Below are positions 47,855 through 57,427 of a stretch of 64,000 nucleotides of DNA, one piece after another. The stretch spans positions 19,492 through 83,491 of the forward strand of contig CAIQOO010000101.1 of NCBI GenBank assembly GCA_903873485.1, read 5' to 3'. The notes under the pieces are model-generated. The model ran no database searches and was not told the origin of the DNA. It saw nothing but the letters and a program-made list of their open reading frames with translations. Made by a program: the position numbers and the translations under genes. Source of the stretch: an uncultured beta proteobacterium. GTDB taxonomy: Bacteria > Pseudomonadota > Gammaproteobacteria > Burkholderiales > Burkholderiaceae_C. Position 1 is the first letter of the stretch. Every line of letters starts with the position of its first letter.

Positions 47855-48871
47855 ATGAAACAGAAAAAAGCGCTTATCACCGGAGTTACCGGGATGGTGG
47901 GGTCTCATCTTGCAGACTTCCTGCTGGCAGAAACCGACTGGGACATCTTTGGCATGTGCCGGTGGCGCAGTCCGCTGGACAATGTCTCTCATTTGTTGGA
48001 CAGAGCCAATCGGGGTGATCGGCTCATTTTTGTTGCGGGCGACTTGCGTGACTACATCTCCCTGATGAATGCGGTGGAGGAGGTTCGTCCTGACTATGTA
48101 TTCCATCTGGCGGCCCAGAGTTATCCCAAGACCAGTTTTACGTCGCCACTGGATACGCTCGACACCAACATTCTGGGGACGGAGCGCTTGCTGGAGGCGT
48201 TAAGGCGCGTTCAAGGAATAGACCCCGTCATTCATGTGTGCGCTTCATCGGAAGTCTATGGACGGGTTCCCCGAGAAAAATTGCCGATCAATGAAGACTG
48301 CAGCTTTCATCCGGCTTCCCCCTATGCGATATCCAAGGTTGGGACGGATTTGGTGGGGCGGTACCATGCCGAGGCGTATGGTCAGCGGGTGGTGACAACG
48401 CGTATGTTTACGCATACCGGGCCACGGCGCGGGGATGTGTTTGCGGAGTCGACCTTTGCCAAACAGATCGCACTGATTGAAGCAGGGCGCATTCTGCCTA
48501 TCATCAAGGTGGGCAACCTGGATTCTTTGCGTACCTGGGCGGATGTGCGTGACGCGGTGCGCGCTTACTACCTGTTGGTGACGACAAATCCCATACCCGG
48601 CGAGTCGTACAACATCGGTGGGGACTATTCCTGCACGGTGCGTGAAATGCTGGATTTTTTGTTGTCCATCTCAACGCATCCAGGCATTAGGATAGAGGTT
48701 GATCCGGAGCGCCTGCGTCCCATTGACGCCGACCTCCAGGTGCCTGACACGGCGAAGTTTACGCAGCATACAGGCTGGAAACCAGTGATTGGATTTGAGC
48801 AAACCATGCGCGATCTCCTGAATTATTGGCGTGAAAGAATTGCTGCAGGCACCATGGTTTTGACGCGCTAG
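47855..48871 (+). CDS. GDP-mannose/GDP-heptose 4,6-dehydratase-like SDR
   Basis: KKALITGVTGMVGSHLADFLL; FHLAAQSYPKTSFTSPLDTLDTNILGTERLLEALR; SPYAISKVGTDLVGRYHAEAYG; TRMFTHTGPRRGDVF. Confidence 0.82.
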   Translation: MKQKKALITGVTGMVGSHLADFLLAETDWDIFGMCRWRSPLDNVSHLLDRANRGDRLIFVAGDLRDYISLMNAVEEVRPDYVFHLAAQSYPKTSFTSPLDTLDTNILGTERLLEALRRVQGIDPVIHVCASSEVYGRVPREKLPINEDCSFHPASPYAISKVGTDLVGRYHAEAYGQRVVTTRMFTHTGPRRGDVFAESTFAKQIALIEAGRILPIIKVGNLDSLRTWADVRDAVRAYYLLVTTNPIPGESYNIGGDYSCTVREMLDFLLSISTHPGIRIEVDPERLRPIDADLQVPDTAKFTQHTGWKPVIGFEQTMRDLLNYWRERIAAGTMVLTR

Positions 48872-48910
48872 GCGTTCGGTTTTATTTCATGGGTTGTATT
48901 GGAGTGTGCA

Positions 48911-49426
48911 ATGAAAGTCGAAAAAACAAAACTTGATGGCGTATTGCTGGTCAAACTGGAGGTATTTGAGGATTTTCGCGGTCAGTATGTGGAAACCTAC
49001 AATGAAGCCATTTACCGGGAGCATGGCGTGGATATGCACCTGGTTCAGGATGATATTTCTGTATCTTCGCGCAATGTGTTGCGCGGCATTCATGGGGATG
49101 CAGAAACATGGAAACTGATTACTTGTCTGTATGGAAGCTTTTACCTTATGGTTGTGAATAACGATGCTGACTCACCGCAGTATCGCCAGTGGCAGGGTTT
49201 TACGTTGTCAGACACCAACAGACATCAGGTGCTTGTACCTCCAAAATTTGGCAATGGTCACCTAGTGTTGAGTGAAAAGGCCATATTCCACTACAAGCAA
49301 AATACCTACTATAACCCGGCAGGCCAGTTCACTATAGTGTGGAATGACCCCGCCGTTGGTGCCTGGTGGCCTGTGGATAATCCGATACTTTCGCGTCGCG
49401 ATCAGGCTGGACATTTTGTAAATTGA
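48911..49426 (+). CDS. dTDP-4-dehydrorhamnose 3,5-epimerase (RmlC)-like cupin epimerase
   Basis: FEDFRGQYVETYNEAIYREHGVDMHLVQDDISVSSRNVLRGIHGD; HLVLSEKAIFHYKQNTYYNP. Confidence 0.8.
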   Translation: MKVEKTKLDGVLLVKLEVFEDFRGQYVETYNEAIYREHGVDMHLVQDDISVSSRNVLRGIHGDAETWKLITCLYGSFYLMVVNNDADSPQYRQWQGFTLSDTNRHQVLVPPKFGNGHLVLSEKAIFHYKQNTYYNPAGQFTIVWNDPAVGAWWPVDNPILSRRDQAGHFVN

Positions 49427-49474
49427 ACGTCTTGTACGCCAACATCCAAATAATATTTCATACCGGACTTCACG

Positions 49475-50425
49475 ATGTTCCATAATTCCAATGTCTTGGT
49501 GACTGGCGGTACAGGGTTTGTGGGTGTTAACTTGATCCGGCGGCTGCTTGGCATGGGTGCCAATGTGACAGCAACTCTCCATCGCAGGGATGCAGTGATT
49601 CATGGTGACCGTATCCATTACATTCGCGCAGATTTACGCCAACAGGAAAACTGTCAGGCAGCGGTGCGTGGTGCAGATTATGTATTCATGTGTGCAGCAC
49701 ATACCTCGGGTGCTGCAGTCATAGAAAATACACCACTGGTGCATCTGACACCCAACATATTGATGAACATCAGCATGCTCGATGCTGCGTACCAGGCGGG
49801 CGTCAAGAAATTCCTGTTTATCAGCAGTAATGTGGTGTACCCATTGACAGATTTCCCGGTTGCCGAGGACGATGTAACCAATCTATTTTTCGAGAAGTAC
49901 CATATATCAGCCTGGATGAAACGCTTTACCGAGATTGTGTGCGAGATGTACGCCACCCGGATCAAAAATCCCATGAAGGTATGTGTGGTGCGCCCTGCCA
50001 ATATGTATGGTGAATTTGACGATTTTGAATGGGAAACATCGCATGTAATTCCTGCGCTGGTGCGCAAGGTGGTGGAACGGCACGATCCGATTGAAGTATG
50101 GGGCGATGGCAACGATCTCAAAGAGTTTATTTATATCCAGGACTTTGTGGATGGAATGCTGCTGGCAATGGAAAAACTGGATGGATTTGTTCCCATCAAT
50201 ATCGCTGCCGGACAACCAGTCACTGTCAAAGAGGTGTTGCAGTGGTTGCTCAAAATAGATGGCTATGCAGATGCAAAAATCAGCTTCAATACTGCAAAGC
50301 CTTCCATGATTCCAAAACGGCTGATTGACATTTCAAAGGCACAAAAGATGCTGGGGTTTCGTGCATCAACCTCTCTGGATGAGGGTTTGCGCAGAACTGT
50401 ACGTTGGTATAGGGAATATTTTTAG
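49475..50425 (+). CDS. NAD-dependent epimerase/reductase (GDP-fucose-synthase-like SDR)
   Basis: SNVLVTGGTGFVGVNLIRRLLGMG; VRPANMYGEFDDFEWETSHVIPALVRKV. Confidence 0.75.
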   Translation: MFHNSNVLVTGGTGFVGVNLIRRLLGMGANVTATLHRRDAVIHGDRIHYIRADLRQQENCQAAVRGADYVFMCAAHTSGAAVIENTPLVHLTPNILMNISMLDAAYQAGVKKFLFISSNVVYPLTDFPVAEDDVTNLFFEKYHISAWMKRFTEIVCEMYATRIKNPMKVCVVRPANMYGEFDDFEWETSHVIPALVRKVVERHDPIEVWGDGNDLKEFIYIQDFVDGMLLAMEKLDGFVPINIAAGQPVTVKEVLQWLLKIDGYADAKISFNTAKPSMIPKRLIDISKAQKMLGFRASTSLDEGLRRTVRWYREYF

Positions 50426-50531
50426 TGCAGGCGGCATCCATTGAATGATGTGTGTGGATTCCGGGATACCAGTAATGCAGGGCAATGGTGCCGTTGCGTG
50501 CAAATTCTAATTTATGAAGGCGGAGCAAGGT

Positions 50532-51494
50532 ATGTCAAAAATAAGTGTACGGCCCCAGGATATCATTTTGTTTCATGTGGGGGGATCCATGGGGAATTAT
50601 GGCCCCATTGATTCGATCATTCACAAGTTTCCACGGAACTGTGTCGTGGTGGGTTTTGAGGCAAGACAGGATGAGAGTGACAAGGAAGTTGATACGTCGC
50701 TGACACCGCTGGGTGTTCGTTTGCACTTGGTCAATGCGTTTATCGGAGAAAAGGATGGTCATGTGCAGGATTTTTATATTAACAAACATCCGGAAAACAG
50801 TTCTGGTTTACCGCCCAATCCGCAGGTTCTGGAAGAAATATGCCCGGTTCCCTATGCAGACGACAAACCGACATGGGGTGTGAATACCGCCCTGGACCGC
50901 AAGGAGACGGTAACAACCAAGAGTTTGAAAACTGTTATCAAAGAACTCGGGGTGACTCCGGACGTATTGAGTATTGATGCCCAAGGGCTGGAAGTTGCAA
51001 TTCTGAAAGGAACAGGAAATTATCTCAAGGATGCGGTTGCGCTGGTGACCGAGGTGGAGTTTTTTGAAATTTATGCCGGGCAGGGTCTGTTTGCAGATCA
51101 GGCAATCCTGCTGAAAAAACGCGATTTCCGACTTGCTGAATTATTGAATTCCCAAAACTGGTATCCCGGTGTCAGTTGTGGAAAAGGATATCTAACAGTG
51201 TCGGAAGCCTTATGGTTCAAACAACTGGATGCTTTTTTTACCGAATCAAAAAATGATCAGGATTCGATGTTGAGAGGGATCAAATTTGCGGCAGTTGCGT
51301 TTTGTTTTGAATATTATTCAACCGCCTATTTGATAATTGAACGACTGATGGCCAACAATTCTGCGAGTGCGGTGGAAAAATGCTGTATCGACCATGACTA
51401 TGGAATTTTGTTGAGCGTCCACTCGCAGGTAAATAAATTACAGGAAGACGAACACGAACGCTGGCGTCTCGCGTCCAAGACACAAGTTTCCTGA
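50532..51494 (+). CDS. FkbM-family methyltransferase
   Basis: GNYGPIDSIIHKFPRNCVVVGFEAR; LKTVIKELGVTPDVLSIDAQGLEVAILKGTGNYL. Confidence 0.75.
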   Translation: MSKISVRPQDIILFHVGGSMGNYGPIDSIIHKFPRNCVVVGFEARQDESDKEVDTSLTPLGVRLHLVNAFIGEKDGHVQDFYINKHPENSSGLPPNPQVLEEICPVPYADDKPTWGVNTALDRKETVTTKSLKTVIKELGVTPDVLSIDAQGLEVAILKGTGNYLKDAVALVTEVEFFEIYAGQGLFADQAILLKKRDFRLAELLNSQNWYPGVSCGKGYLTVSEALWFKQLDAFFTESKNDQDSMLRGIKFAAVAFCFEYYSTAYLIIERLMANNSASAVEKCCIDHDYGILLSVHSQVNKLQEDEHERWRLASKTQVS

Positions 51495-51506
51495 TAACTA
51501 AATCCC

Positions 51507-52499
51507 ATGATGATGCAATCTTTCGTGAGGCAGCCTCTTGAGGTTTCGCTGTCACTGTACCGAACGCTGTTTCTCGCCCGGCGTTGCGAGGAATATATTG
51601 TCAAAATCTATCCGGATGACAATATGAAAACCCCGATGCATATGTCCATGGGGCAGGAGGCCGTGTCCGTGGGCGTATGCAAGGCACTTCATGGCAGAAG
51701 CGACGTGATGGCCAGTTACCGCAGTCATGCGGCCTATTTGGCACAGACCGAAGACTGTGTTTCATTTTTTGGCGAATTACATGGAAGGGTCAATGGAACC
51801 GCCAACGGCAAAAGTGGCTCCATGCACCTGGCGGATATTCCCAGGGGAATGTTGGGCTCTACCGGCATCGTAGCTGCGGGGATTCCTGTGGCGATGGGGG
51901 CGGCCTATGCCAACAAGCAAAGGGAACCGGGACGTGTTGCCGTGGCATTTTTTGGCGATGGTGCCACCGATGAAGCTGCATTTTGGGAGTCACTCAACGC
52001 ATCCTGTTCCATGGGACTTCCGATGCTGTTTGTTTGCGAGGACAACGACCTTGCAGTCCATACGAGAAAGGCGCAACGCCAAGGGTTTAAGTCCTTGTCT
52101 GCCGTGGTTCGCCAGTACAACTGCCTGGTTTTTGAAGACGGTACGAACGATGTTGAAAGCATTTATGCCATGGCAACCGAGGCCGCAGCTCGGGTGTTTT
52201 CTGAGGGGAAACCTGCATTTTTGAGTGTGCGTACGTACCGTTATCTTGAACCCTGCGGCACCAGCATGGACAGCACAGCGCCCTACCGCAAGCCAGAGGA
52301 AGATGCTTTTTGGAAAAACCGGGACTGCGTGTTGCTGCAACGCAATCGTTTGCTGGGTCTGGGAGTTTTAGAAACTAATCTATTGGCGATGGAAAATGAA
52401 ATCAACCAAGTCATTGAAGCCAGCATAGATGCGGCCAAGGCTGCTGCGCATCCCAGTGCAGAACTGCTGCACCATGGAGTGTTTTATGAGACAAATTAG
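51507..52499 (+). CDS. Pyruvate/acetoin dehydrogenase E1 alpha-like TPP enzyme (copy 1)
   Basis: MHMSMGQEAVSVGVCKAL; GRVNGTANGKSGSMHLAD; VAFFGDGATDEAAFWESLNASCSMGLPMLFVCEDND. Confidence 0.88.
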   Translation: MMMQSFVRQPLEVSLSLYRTLFLARRCEEYIVKIYPDDNMKTPMHMSMGQEAVSVGVCKALHGRSDVMASYRSHAAYLAQTEDCVSFFGELHGRVNGTANGKSGSMHLADIPRGMLGSTGIVAAGIPVAMGAAYANKQREPGRVAVAFFGDGATDEAAFWESLNASCSMGLPMLFVCEDNDLAVHTRKAQRQGFKSLSAVVRQYNCLVFEDGTNDVESIYAMATEAAARVFSEGKPAFLSVRTYRYLEPCGTSMDSTAPYRKPEEDAFWKNRDCVLLQRNRLLGLGVLETNLLAMENEINQVIEASIDAAKAAAHPSAELLHHGVFYETN

Positions 52500-53526
52500 T
52501 TTTGCATCGGCTATTCAGGAGGCATTGTCCCAGGAAATGGCCATTGACCCGTCCGTATTTGTGTATGGCATTGGGGTTCCGGATTTCAAGGGAATATTTG
52601 GAACCACGCTGGGTCTTGCGGAAAAATATGGTTCGGATCGGTGCTTTGATACTCCGCTGAGTGAAGATAGTATGGCCGGATTCGCCCTAGGTGCGGCTTT
52701 GAAGGGGATGCGACCCGTACATAACCATATCCGGGTTGATTTTCTTCTTTTGGCGATGAATCAAATCGTTAATATGATATCCTGCCATAACTATATGACG
52801 GGTGGACACGCGCCTGTGCCCATCGTAATGCGTGCAATTATTGGGCGCGGCTGGGGGCAGGGTGCGCAGCATAGCAAGAGTTTATTTTCCTATTTCACCC
52901 ATATTCCCGGATTAAAGGTCGTCGCACCGACCACTCCCAAAGATGCCAAAGGGCTTTTGATTGCGGCAATCCGCGACAATAATCCGGTTATCTTTCTGGA
53001 ACATCGCTGGTTGCACTGGATAGAGGGTGATGTCCCCGAAGAATCTTATGAGATACCCTTGGGTGTTGCCAATGTTTTGCGGGAGGGAATTCATCTGACA
53101 GTGGTTGCGACTTCGTGGATGAATGTGGAGGCAGTTCAGGCCGCAACCCTGCTCGCTGCACAGGGTATCCATATTGAAGTGATTGACCCGCGCACCTTGG
53201 CACCTTTGGATATTCAGCCGATCGTTGCATCGGTGCAAAAAACAGGCCATTGTCTGGTGGCAGATTATGACTGGGTGCATTCCGGGTTTAGTGCGGAGGT
53301 GGCAGCCCAAGTGAGTGAGCTGTGTTTTGGTGTACTGCGGCAACCTGTGCGCCGCATTGGTTTTGCGCATACGCCCTGTCCTACCGTGCGCACATTAGAA
53401 AATCATTTTTACCCGAATGCGGAAACGATTGTGCGAGCGGTGGAAGACATGCTTGGGCGTCCTCGGATGGATTTGAGTACCGTTGACTTTTTAAGCCACG
53501 AGCGGCGGTTTCGAGGGCCATTTTGA
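52486..53526 (+). CDS. Pyruvate/acetoin dehydrogenase E1 beta-like TPP enzyme (copy 1)
   Basis: ISFASAIQEALSQEMAIDPSVFVYGIGVPDFKGIFGTTLGL; DTPLSEDSMAGFALGAAL; GWGQGAQHSKSLFSYFTHIPGLKVVAP. Confidence 0.88.
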   Translation: MRQISFASAIQEALSQEMAIDPSVFVYGIGVPDFKGIFGTTLGLAEKYGSDRCFDTPLSEDSMAGFALGAALKGMRPVHNHIRVDFLLLAMNQIVNMISCHNYMTGGHAPVPIVMRAIIGRGWGQGAQHSKSLFSYFTHIPGLKVVAPTTPKDAKGLLIAAIRDNNPVIFLEHRWLHWIEGDVPEESYEIPLGVANVLREGIHLTVVATSWMNVEAVQAATLLAAQGIHIEVIDPRTLAPLDIQPIVASVQKTGHCLVADYDWVHSGFSAEVAAQVSELCFGVLRQPVRRIGFAHTPCPTVRTLENHFYPNAETIVRAVEDMLGRPRMDLSTVDFLSHERRFRGPF

Positions 53527-53586
53527 GCAGTTTGAGCCATTTTGATTTACACGCTGATTTTTACCCATTCTGGAATTAAACCTGCC

Positions 53587-54516
53587 ATGTCCTCCACCCT
53601 GACTGTCGCCGATTTTGCCGATTTGTTTGGTATTGATGCCAATACGATGCCTGCGGTTTGTATTGAAATGATCCAGTCACGCAATTGGGCCTATTCGCCC
53701 TATTCGCAGACTGAGCGCGACAAATTGATACTTGACTTCCTGGGGCGTATTCGCAACCGCCAGTTTTCGGTGGTGGCCGAGGGCGATAAAACCCGCTGGC
53801 TGGAAGGTTGGGGTGAAAACCTGAAGGAATTTCAACTGTCGAGCGGAAATCTGAATGCATTGTTGCCGCGCTATATTCGTCCCCATATGCCGGTGCGGTT
53901 GTATGGTAATTTTGTCAAAACCGAGGATCCATTTTTCGAAAAACAATGGTACGAGGTTTTTCGGGAGTGGCTGTTTCTGACATTTTTCCGGAGGTTTGAC
54001 CACATATTTGAATTCGGTTGTGGTTCCGGATTTAATGTGGCGCGGCTGGCGGAGTTATATCCTGCGGCGACGATTCATGGTCTGGACTGGGCGCAGCCAT
54101 CGGTCGAAATTGTTGAAAACCTGCGATCCTTGAAAGGTTTGAATACGCACGGGCATCTTTTTGATTTTTTTGAACCCGATTACAGTCTGGATATTCCTCC
54201 CAATTCGGCAGTGGTGACGATTGGTGCACTGGAACAGACCGGGGAAAATAATGTTAAGTTTTTGCAGTTTCTCATGGATAAACGGCCTGCGTTAGTTGTG
54301 CATGTGGAGCCTACTTACGACTGGTATGACCCGCACTCGCTGGTCGACCATTTGGCCATCACCGCACATGAACTCCGCAATTTTTGGCGTGGCTACCACA
54401 AGCAGTTACTAAATCTCAAGGAGCAGGGGCTGGTGGAAATTCTCAAGACCAAGCGTGCCCATTTTGGCAGTCTGGTGCTGGAGGGGTATTCGCAGACGAT
54501 CTGGCGGCCTGTGTAA
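53587..54516 (+). CDS. Class I SAM-dependent methyltransferase
   Basis: FDHIFEFGCGSGFNVARLAELYPAATIHGLDWAQPSVEIVENL. Confidence 0.75.
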   Translation: MSSTLTVADFADLFGIDANTMPAVCIEMIQSRNWAYSPYSQTERDKLILDFLGRIRNRQFSVVAEGDKTRWLEGWGENLKEFQLSSGNLNALLPRYIRPHMPVRLYGNFVKTEDPFFEKQWYEVFREWLFLTFFRRFDHIFEFGCGSGFNVARLAELYPAATIHGLDWAQPSVEIVENLRSLKGLNTHGHLFDFFEPDYSLDIPPNSAVVTIGALEQTGENNVKFLQFLMDKRPALVVHVEPTYDWYDPHSLVDHLAITAHELRNFWRGYHKQLLNLKEQGLVEILKTKRAHFGSLVLEGYSQTIWRPV

Positions 54517-54525
54517 GGTGGTGCC

Positions 54526-55308
54526 ATGGATTTTGGATTGATCGGAAAGCGTGCCTTGGTGACGGGCGGTAGCCACGGTATCGGGTTGGCTACTGCGATT
54601 GCGCTGGCGCGAGAGGGGTGCGATGTGGCGATTTGCTCCAGAAGCGATGATCGGCTGGCGTATGCTAGGGAGGTGTTGCAGCCATTCCAACGCGAGGTGA
54701 TTGCACGGCCTTGTGATGTCCATTCGGGCGAGTCGATCCAGGCGTTTTGCACTGAGGTGATCGGGACATGGGGCGGGGTCGATATTCTCGTCAACAACGT
54801 TGGTGGCGGTGGTCGGTGGGGGCTTGCCAGTGTGGAAGATACCGATGAGAAAGTCTGGATGGATGTGTACGAAAAAAATGCGCTCGCCACCATCCGTTTT
54901 ACGACCCGGATGCTTCCCTTTATGCGTGCAAAAAAATGGGGGCGAGTCGTGACGATTACCTCCCGTTTGGGGCGCGAGGGTGGCGGGCGTCCATGGTTCA
55001 ATATGGCCAAGGCGGCACAAACCAGCATGATGAAATGCCTGGGGATGAACCATGATTTGGCCGGGGATGGCATTACTTTCAATAGCATCGCGCCGGGCAA
55101 CATCATGATTCCGGGTACGGGGTGGGAAGATGAAATGAAGCGTGATCCGCACGGGTTCCAGAGCTATGTGGCGCAGGAATGTCCATTGGGGCGCCTGGGA
55201 ACCCCCGAAGAAGTCGCGGCGGTAGTTGCGTTTATTTGTTCAGAACAGGCAGGGCTTGTGAATGGCGCTGCCATTGCTGTGGATGGCGGTGAAAGTCGGG
55301 CGTTTTAA
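54526..55308 (+). CDS. Short-chain dehydrogenase/reductase with Phe at the YxxxK tyrosine position
   Basis: GKRALVTGGSHGIGLATAIALAREG; VDILVNNVGGGG; RPWFNMAKAAQTSMMKCLG; C-term GLVNGAAIAVDGGESRAF. Confidence 0.85.
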   Translation: MDFGLIGKRALVTGGSHGIGLATAIALAREGCDVAICSRSDDRLAYAREVLQPFQREVIARPCDVHSGESIQAFCTEVIGTWGGVDILVNNVGGGGRWGLASVEDTDEKVWMDVYEKNALATIRFTTRMLPFMRAKKWGRVVTITSRLGREGGGRPWFNMAKAAQTSMMKCLGMNHDLAGDGITFNSIAPGNIMIPGTGWEDEMKRDPHGFQSYVAQECPLGRLGTPEEVAAVVAFICSEQAGLVNGAAIAVDGGESRAF

Positions 55309-55416
55309 CGGCTGCGATACACCTGAATTGATAGCGGTTTGAACTACGTTTGATTGATGCGGCAATGGGTGCGGGGAGGTATGCTGCTAATCCCTCGCCA
55401 TCTCTCAGGAGCCGTT

Positions 55417-55665
55417 ATGAAAATTGTTGTTGATGTACCAAACCACTATTTGGATGCCATGCACCGCGCACCGCAAGATTTTGCCAATGAGGCCAAATTG
55501 GCGATGGCGGCCAAGCTGTTTGAAATGGGGCGCTTGTCTTCCGGCATGGCCGCCAGCTTGATCGGGCTCGACCGCGTCACCTTCTTGGCGCAGTTGCAGC
55601 GCTTTGGCGTGCCCATGATGGACTTGGATGCTGAAGAACTCGCTATGGATGTGCGCAATGCCTGA
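55417..55665 (+). CDS. UPF0175-family small protein (putative antitoxin)
   Basis: ANEAKLAMAAKLFEMGRLSSGMAASLIGLDRVTFLAQLQRFGVPMMDLDAEELAMD. Confidence 0.8.
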   Translation: MKIVVDVPNHYLDAMHRAPQDFANEAKLAMAAKLFEMGRLSSGMAASLIGLDRVTFLAQLQRFGVPMMDLDAEELAMDVRNA

Positions 55666-56149
55666 GCGCAACCCAGTGCTGGTGACCAATACCACGCCGC
55701 TGATCGCCTTGGTCGCGGCTACGGGGAGTTTGGATATTTTGCAATTTTTATACCGTCGGGTCGTTGTGCCGCTGGAAGTTGCGCAAGAAGTGCGAGTTGG
55801 TGGGCAGCAGTCTTTTGGCGTGGATGTGTTTAACCGTGCCGACTGGCTGGATATCCAAAGCACACCAGTCCCACTGCAGCCATTTTTGAAGAATTCTTTG
55901 GATGTTGGCGAAGCCAGCGTGATCCAAACTGCTATGAATTTGGAGTTGCCTCTGGTGTGTATTGATGAAACGGCTGGCCGACGCGTTGCGCGACTGTGTG
56001 GCTTGACCTTGACGGGCTCAATTGGCGTTTTGCTCAAGGCGCAGCGTTTGGGCTACAGCATTGCGATTCCCCATGCTCTACAGCGCATGCGTGAACATGG
56101 CATTTGGCTCAGTGACAAAGCGGTGCAGTTCGCCTTGACGCAAGCTTGA
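55658..56149 (+). CDS. DUF3368/PIN-like protein (putative toxin)
   Basis: VLVTNTTPLIALVAATGSLDILQFLYRRVVVPLEVAQEV; LDVGEASVIQTAMNLELPLVCIDETAGRRVARLCGLTLTGSIGVLLKAQRLG; overlaps the antitoxin by 8 nt. Confidence 0.8.
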   Translation: MPERNPVLVTNTTPLIALVAATGSLDILQFLYRRVVVPLEVAQEVRVGGQQSFGVDVFNRADWLDIQSTPVPLQPFLKNSLDVGEASVIQTAMNLELPLVCIDETAGRRVARLCGLTLTGSIGVLLKAQRLGYSIAIPHALQRMREHGIWLSDKAVQFALTQA

Positions 56150-56169
56150 ACTACACACGCACCACGTGG

Positions 56170-56335
56170 ATGGCGGTGGTCGGTGGGGGCTTGCCAGTGT
56201 GGAAGATACCGATGAAAAAGTCTGGATGGAGGTGTACGAAAAAAATGCACTCGCTGCCATTGCGGTGGATGGCGGGGAAAGTCGGGCGTTTTGAATGGCC
56301 GAGATGAACCTGAATTGATAGCAGTTTGAACTACG
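56170..56335 (+). pseudogene. Degenerate, internally deleted partial copy of the SDR gene 54526-55308 and its 3' flank
   Basis: 56170-56260 matches 54803-54893 and 56256-56335 matches 55267-55346 with a few mismatches. Confidence 0.85.
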
Positions 56336-56412
56336 TCAATTTGCCACTAGCCTACATTAAACAAGCGCATCATGCTATTGTTTTGCGTGTATATTTCTAA
56401 AGTCTTGGCGCA

Positions 56413-57420
56413 TCACATCTTGGCAAGGTCCAGTCCTTGGGGTGGTGTTGGCGACGCAGGGTGTACGAAAAAGCGGGTTATTCCATGCTCTTCCAAGATG
56501 GCATCCATCAATCGGGTTGGCAGCGTTCCCTTCTCCACGGCCTGTACATTGCGTGAAACCTCGTCCTCTGTCAGCATTCCGGCGAGTACGGTGGCGACCC
56601 CTTGAAATGAAAAACAGAACCTGAGTGCGGCTTCGTACAGTGGGCCGGCACCGTGCTGCTGAACCAGCCGCGCGAACAGTGCACTGCCTTCGATCCAGCA
56701 TTCCCGTTGCGCCACGGGCCAGCCAAGCCGGTGATCTCCGTCCGGAAAAACCGTAGTACGGTCAATGTGTCCGCTGAGGAAGCCAAAACACAGCGGTGTG
56801 CGGGCGATCAGGCATTGTTGATGTTCTTGCAGTCGTGTCAGCAGTTGGCACTCCTGTGCACGGATGTCCATCATGTTGAAATTGGACTGAATGGTCGCTA
56901 TCTCGGGATGATCCTGAAGTGCCAATGCATCTTCCGGTGAGCGCACTGATACCCCCAGTGCACGTACCTTGCCTTCCGACACGAAAGTATTCAGGGTGTT
57001 CAGAATATCCGGTTGCGTTTGCAGCCAACCCGTTGGAGGATTATGAAGTTGCAATATATCCACATATTCGGTCTGAAGTCTGCGCAGGCTATTTTCCAGA
57101 GAAGCACGCATCCCTTTGGCCGAAAAATCGGACGGGCCGTCATAGGAATTCCAGCCGACTTTGGTGGCTATAATTACGGAATTACGCACAGATTTGAAGG
57201 CCCGCCCCAGCAGGGTTTCACTGTGACCAGCTCCGTAGACATTGGACGTATCAAACAGCGTTATTCCAGATGCCGCAGCGTGGTGCAAGGCACGCAACGA
57301 TACTTTGTCATCGGTTTCCCCATAAGACGTGGCACCGGGAGTCCGCCCGCCAACTCCCCATGCGCCAAATCCAAGCACTGAAACTTCAATAGGGGTTTTG
57401 CCGAGTCGCTGGTATTGCAT
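56413..57420 (-). CDS. Aldo/keto reductase family protein
   Basis: MQYQRLGKTPIEVSVLGFGAWGVGG; LFDTSNVYGAGHSETLLGRAFK; VDILQLHNPP. Confidence 0.87.
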   Translation of the reverse strand: MQYQRLGKTPIEVSVLGFGAWGVGGRTPGATSYGETDDKVSLRALHHAAASGITLFDTSNVYGAGHSETLLGRAFKSVRNSVIIATKVGWNSYDGPSDFSAKGMRASLENSLRRLQTEYVDILQLHNPPTGWLQTQPDILNTLNTFVSEGKVRALGVSVRSPEDALALQDHPEIATIQSNFNMMDIRAQECQLLTRLQEHQQCLIARTPLCFGFLSGHIDRTTVFPDGDHRLGWPVAQRECWIEGSALFARLVQQHGAGPLYEAALRFCFSFQGVATVLAGMLTEDEVSRNVQAVEKGTLPTRLMDAILEEHGITRFFVHPASPTPPQGLDLAKM

Positions 57421-57427
57421 GGGGTTC

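Noticed and set aside
51507-53526. Conventional housekeeping pyruvate dehydrogenase operon
   Set aside because: No E2/E3 genes in the window, and two E1 pairs are embedded among sugar-tailoring genes; a housekeeping role is less likely, though not excluded.
55320-55345. tgaattgatagcggtttgaactacg as a member of the interspersed repeat family
   Set aside because: Shares only GATAGC; its second copy at 56310 is explained by the SDR 3'-end duplication.
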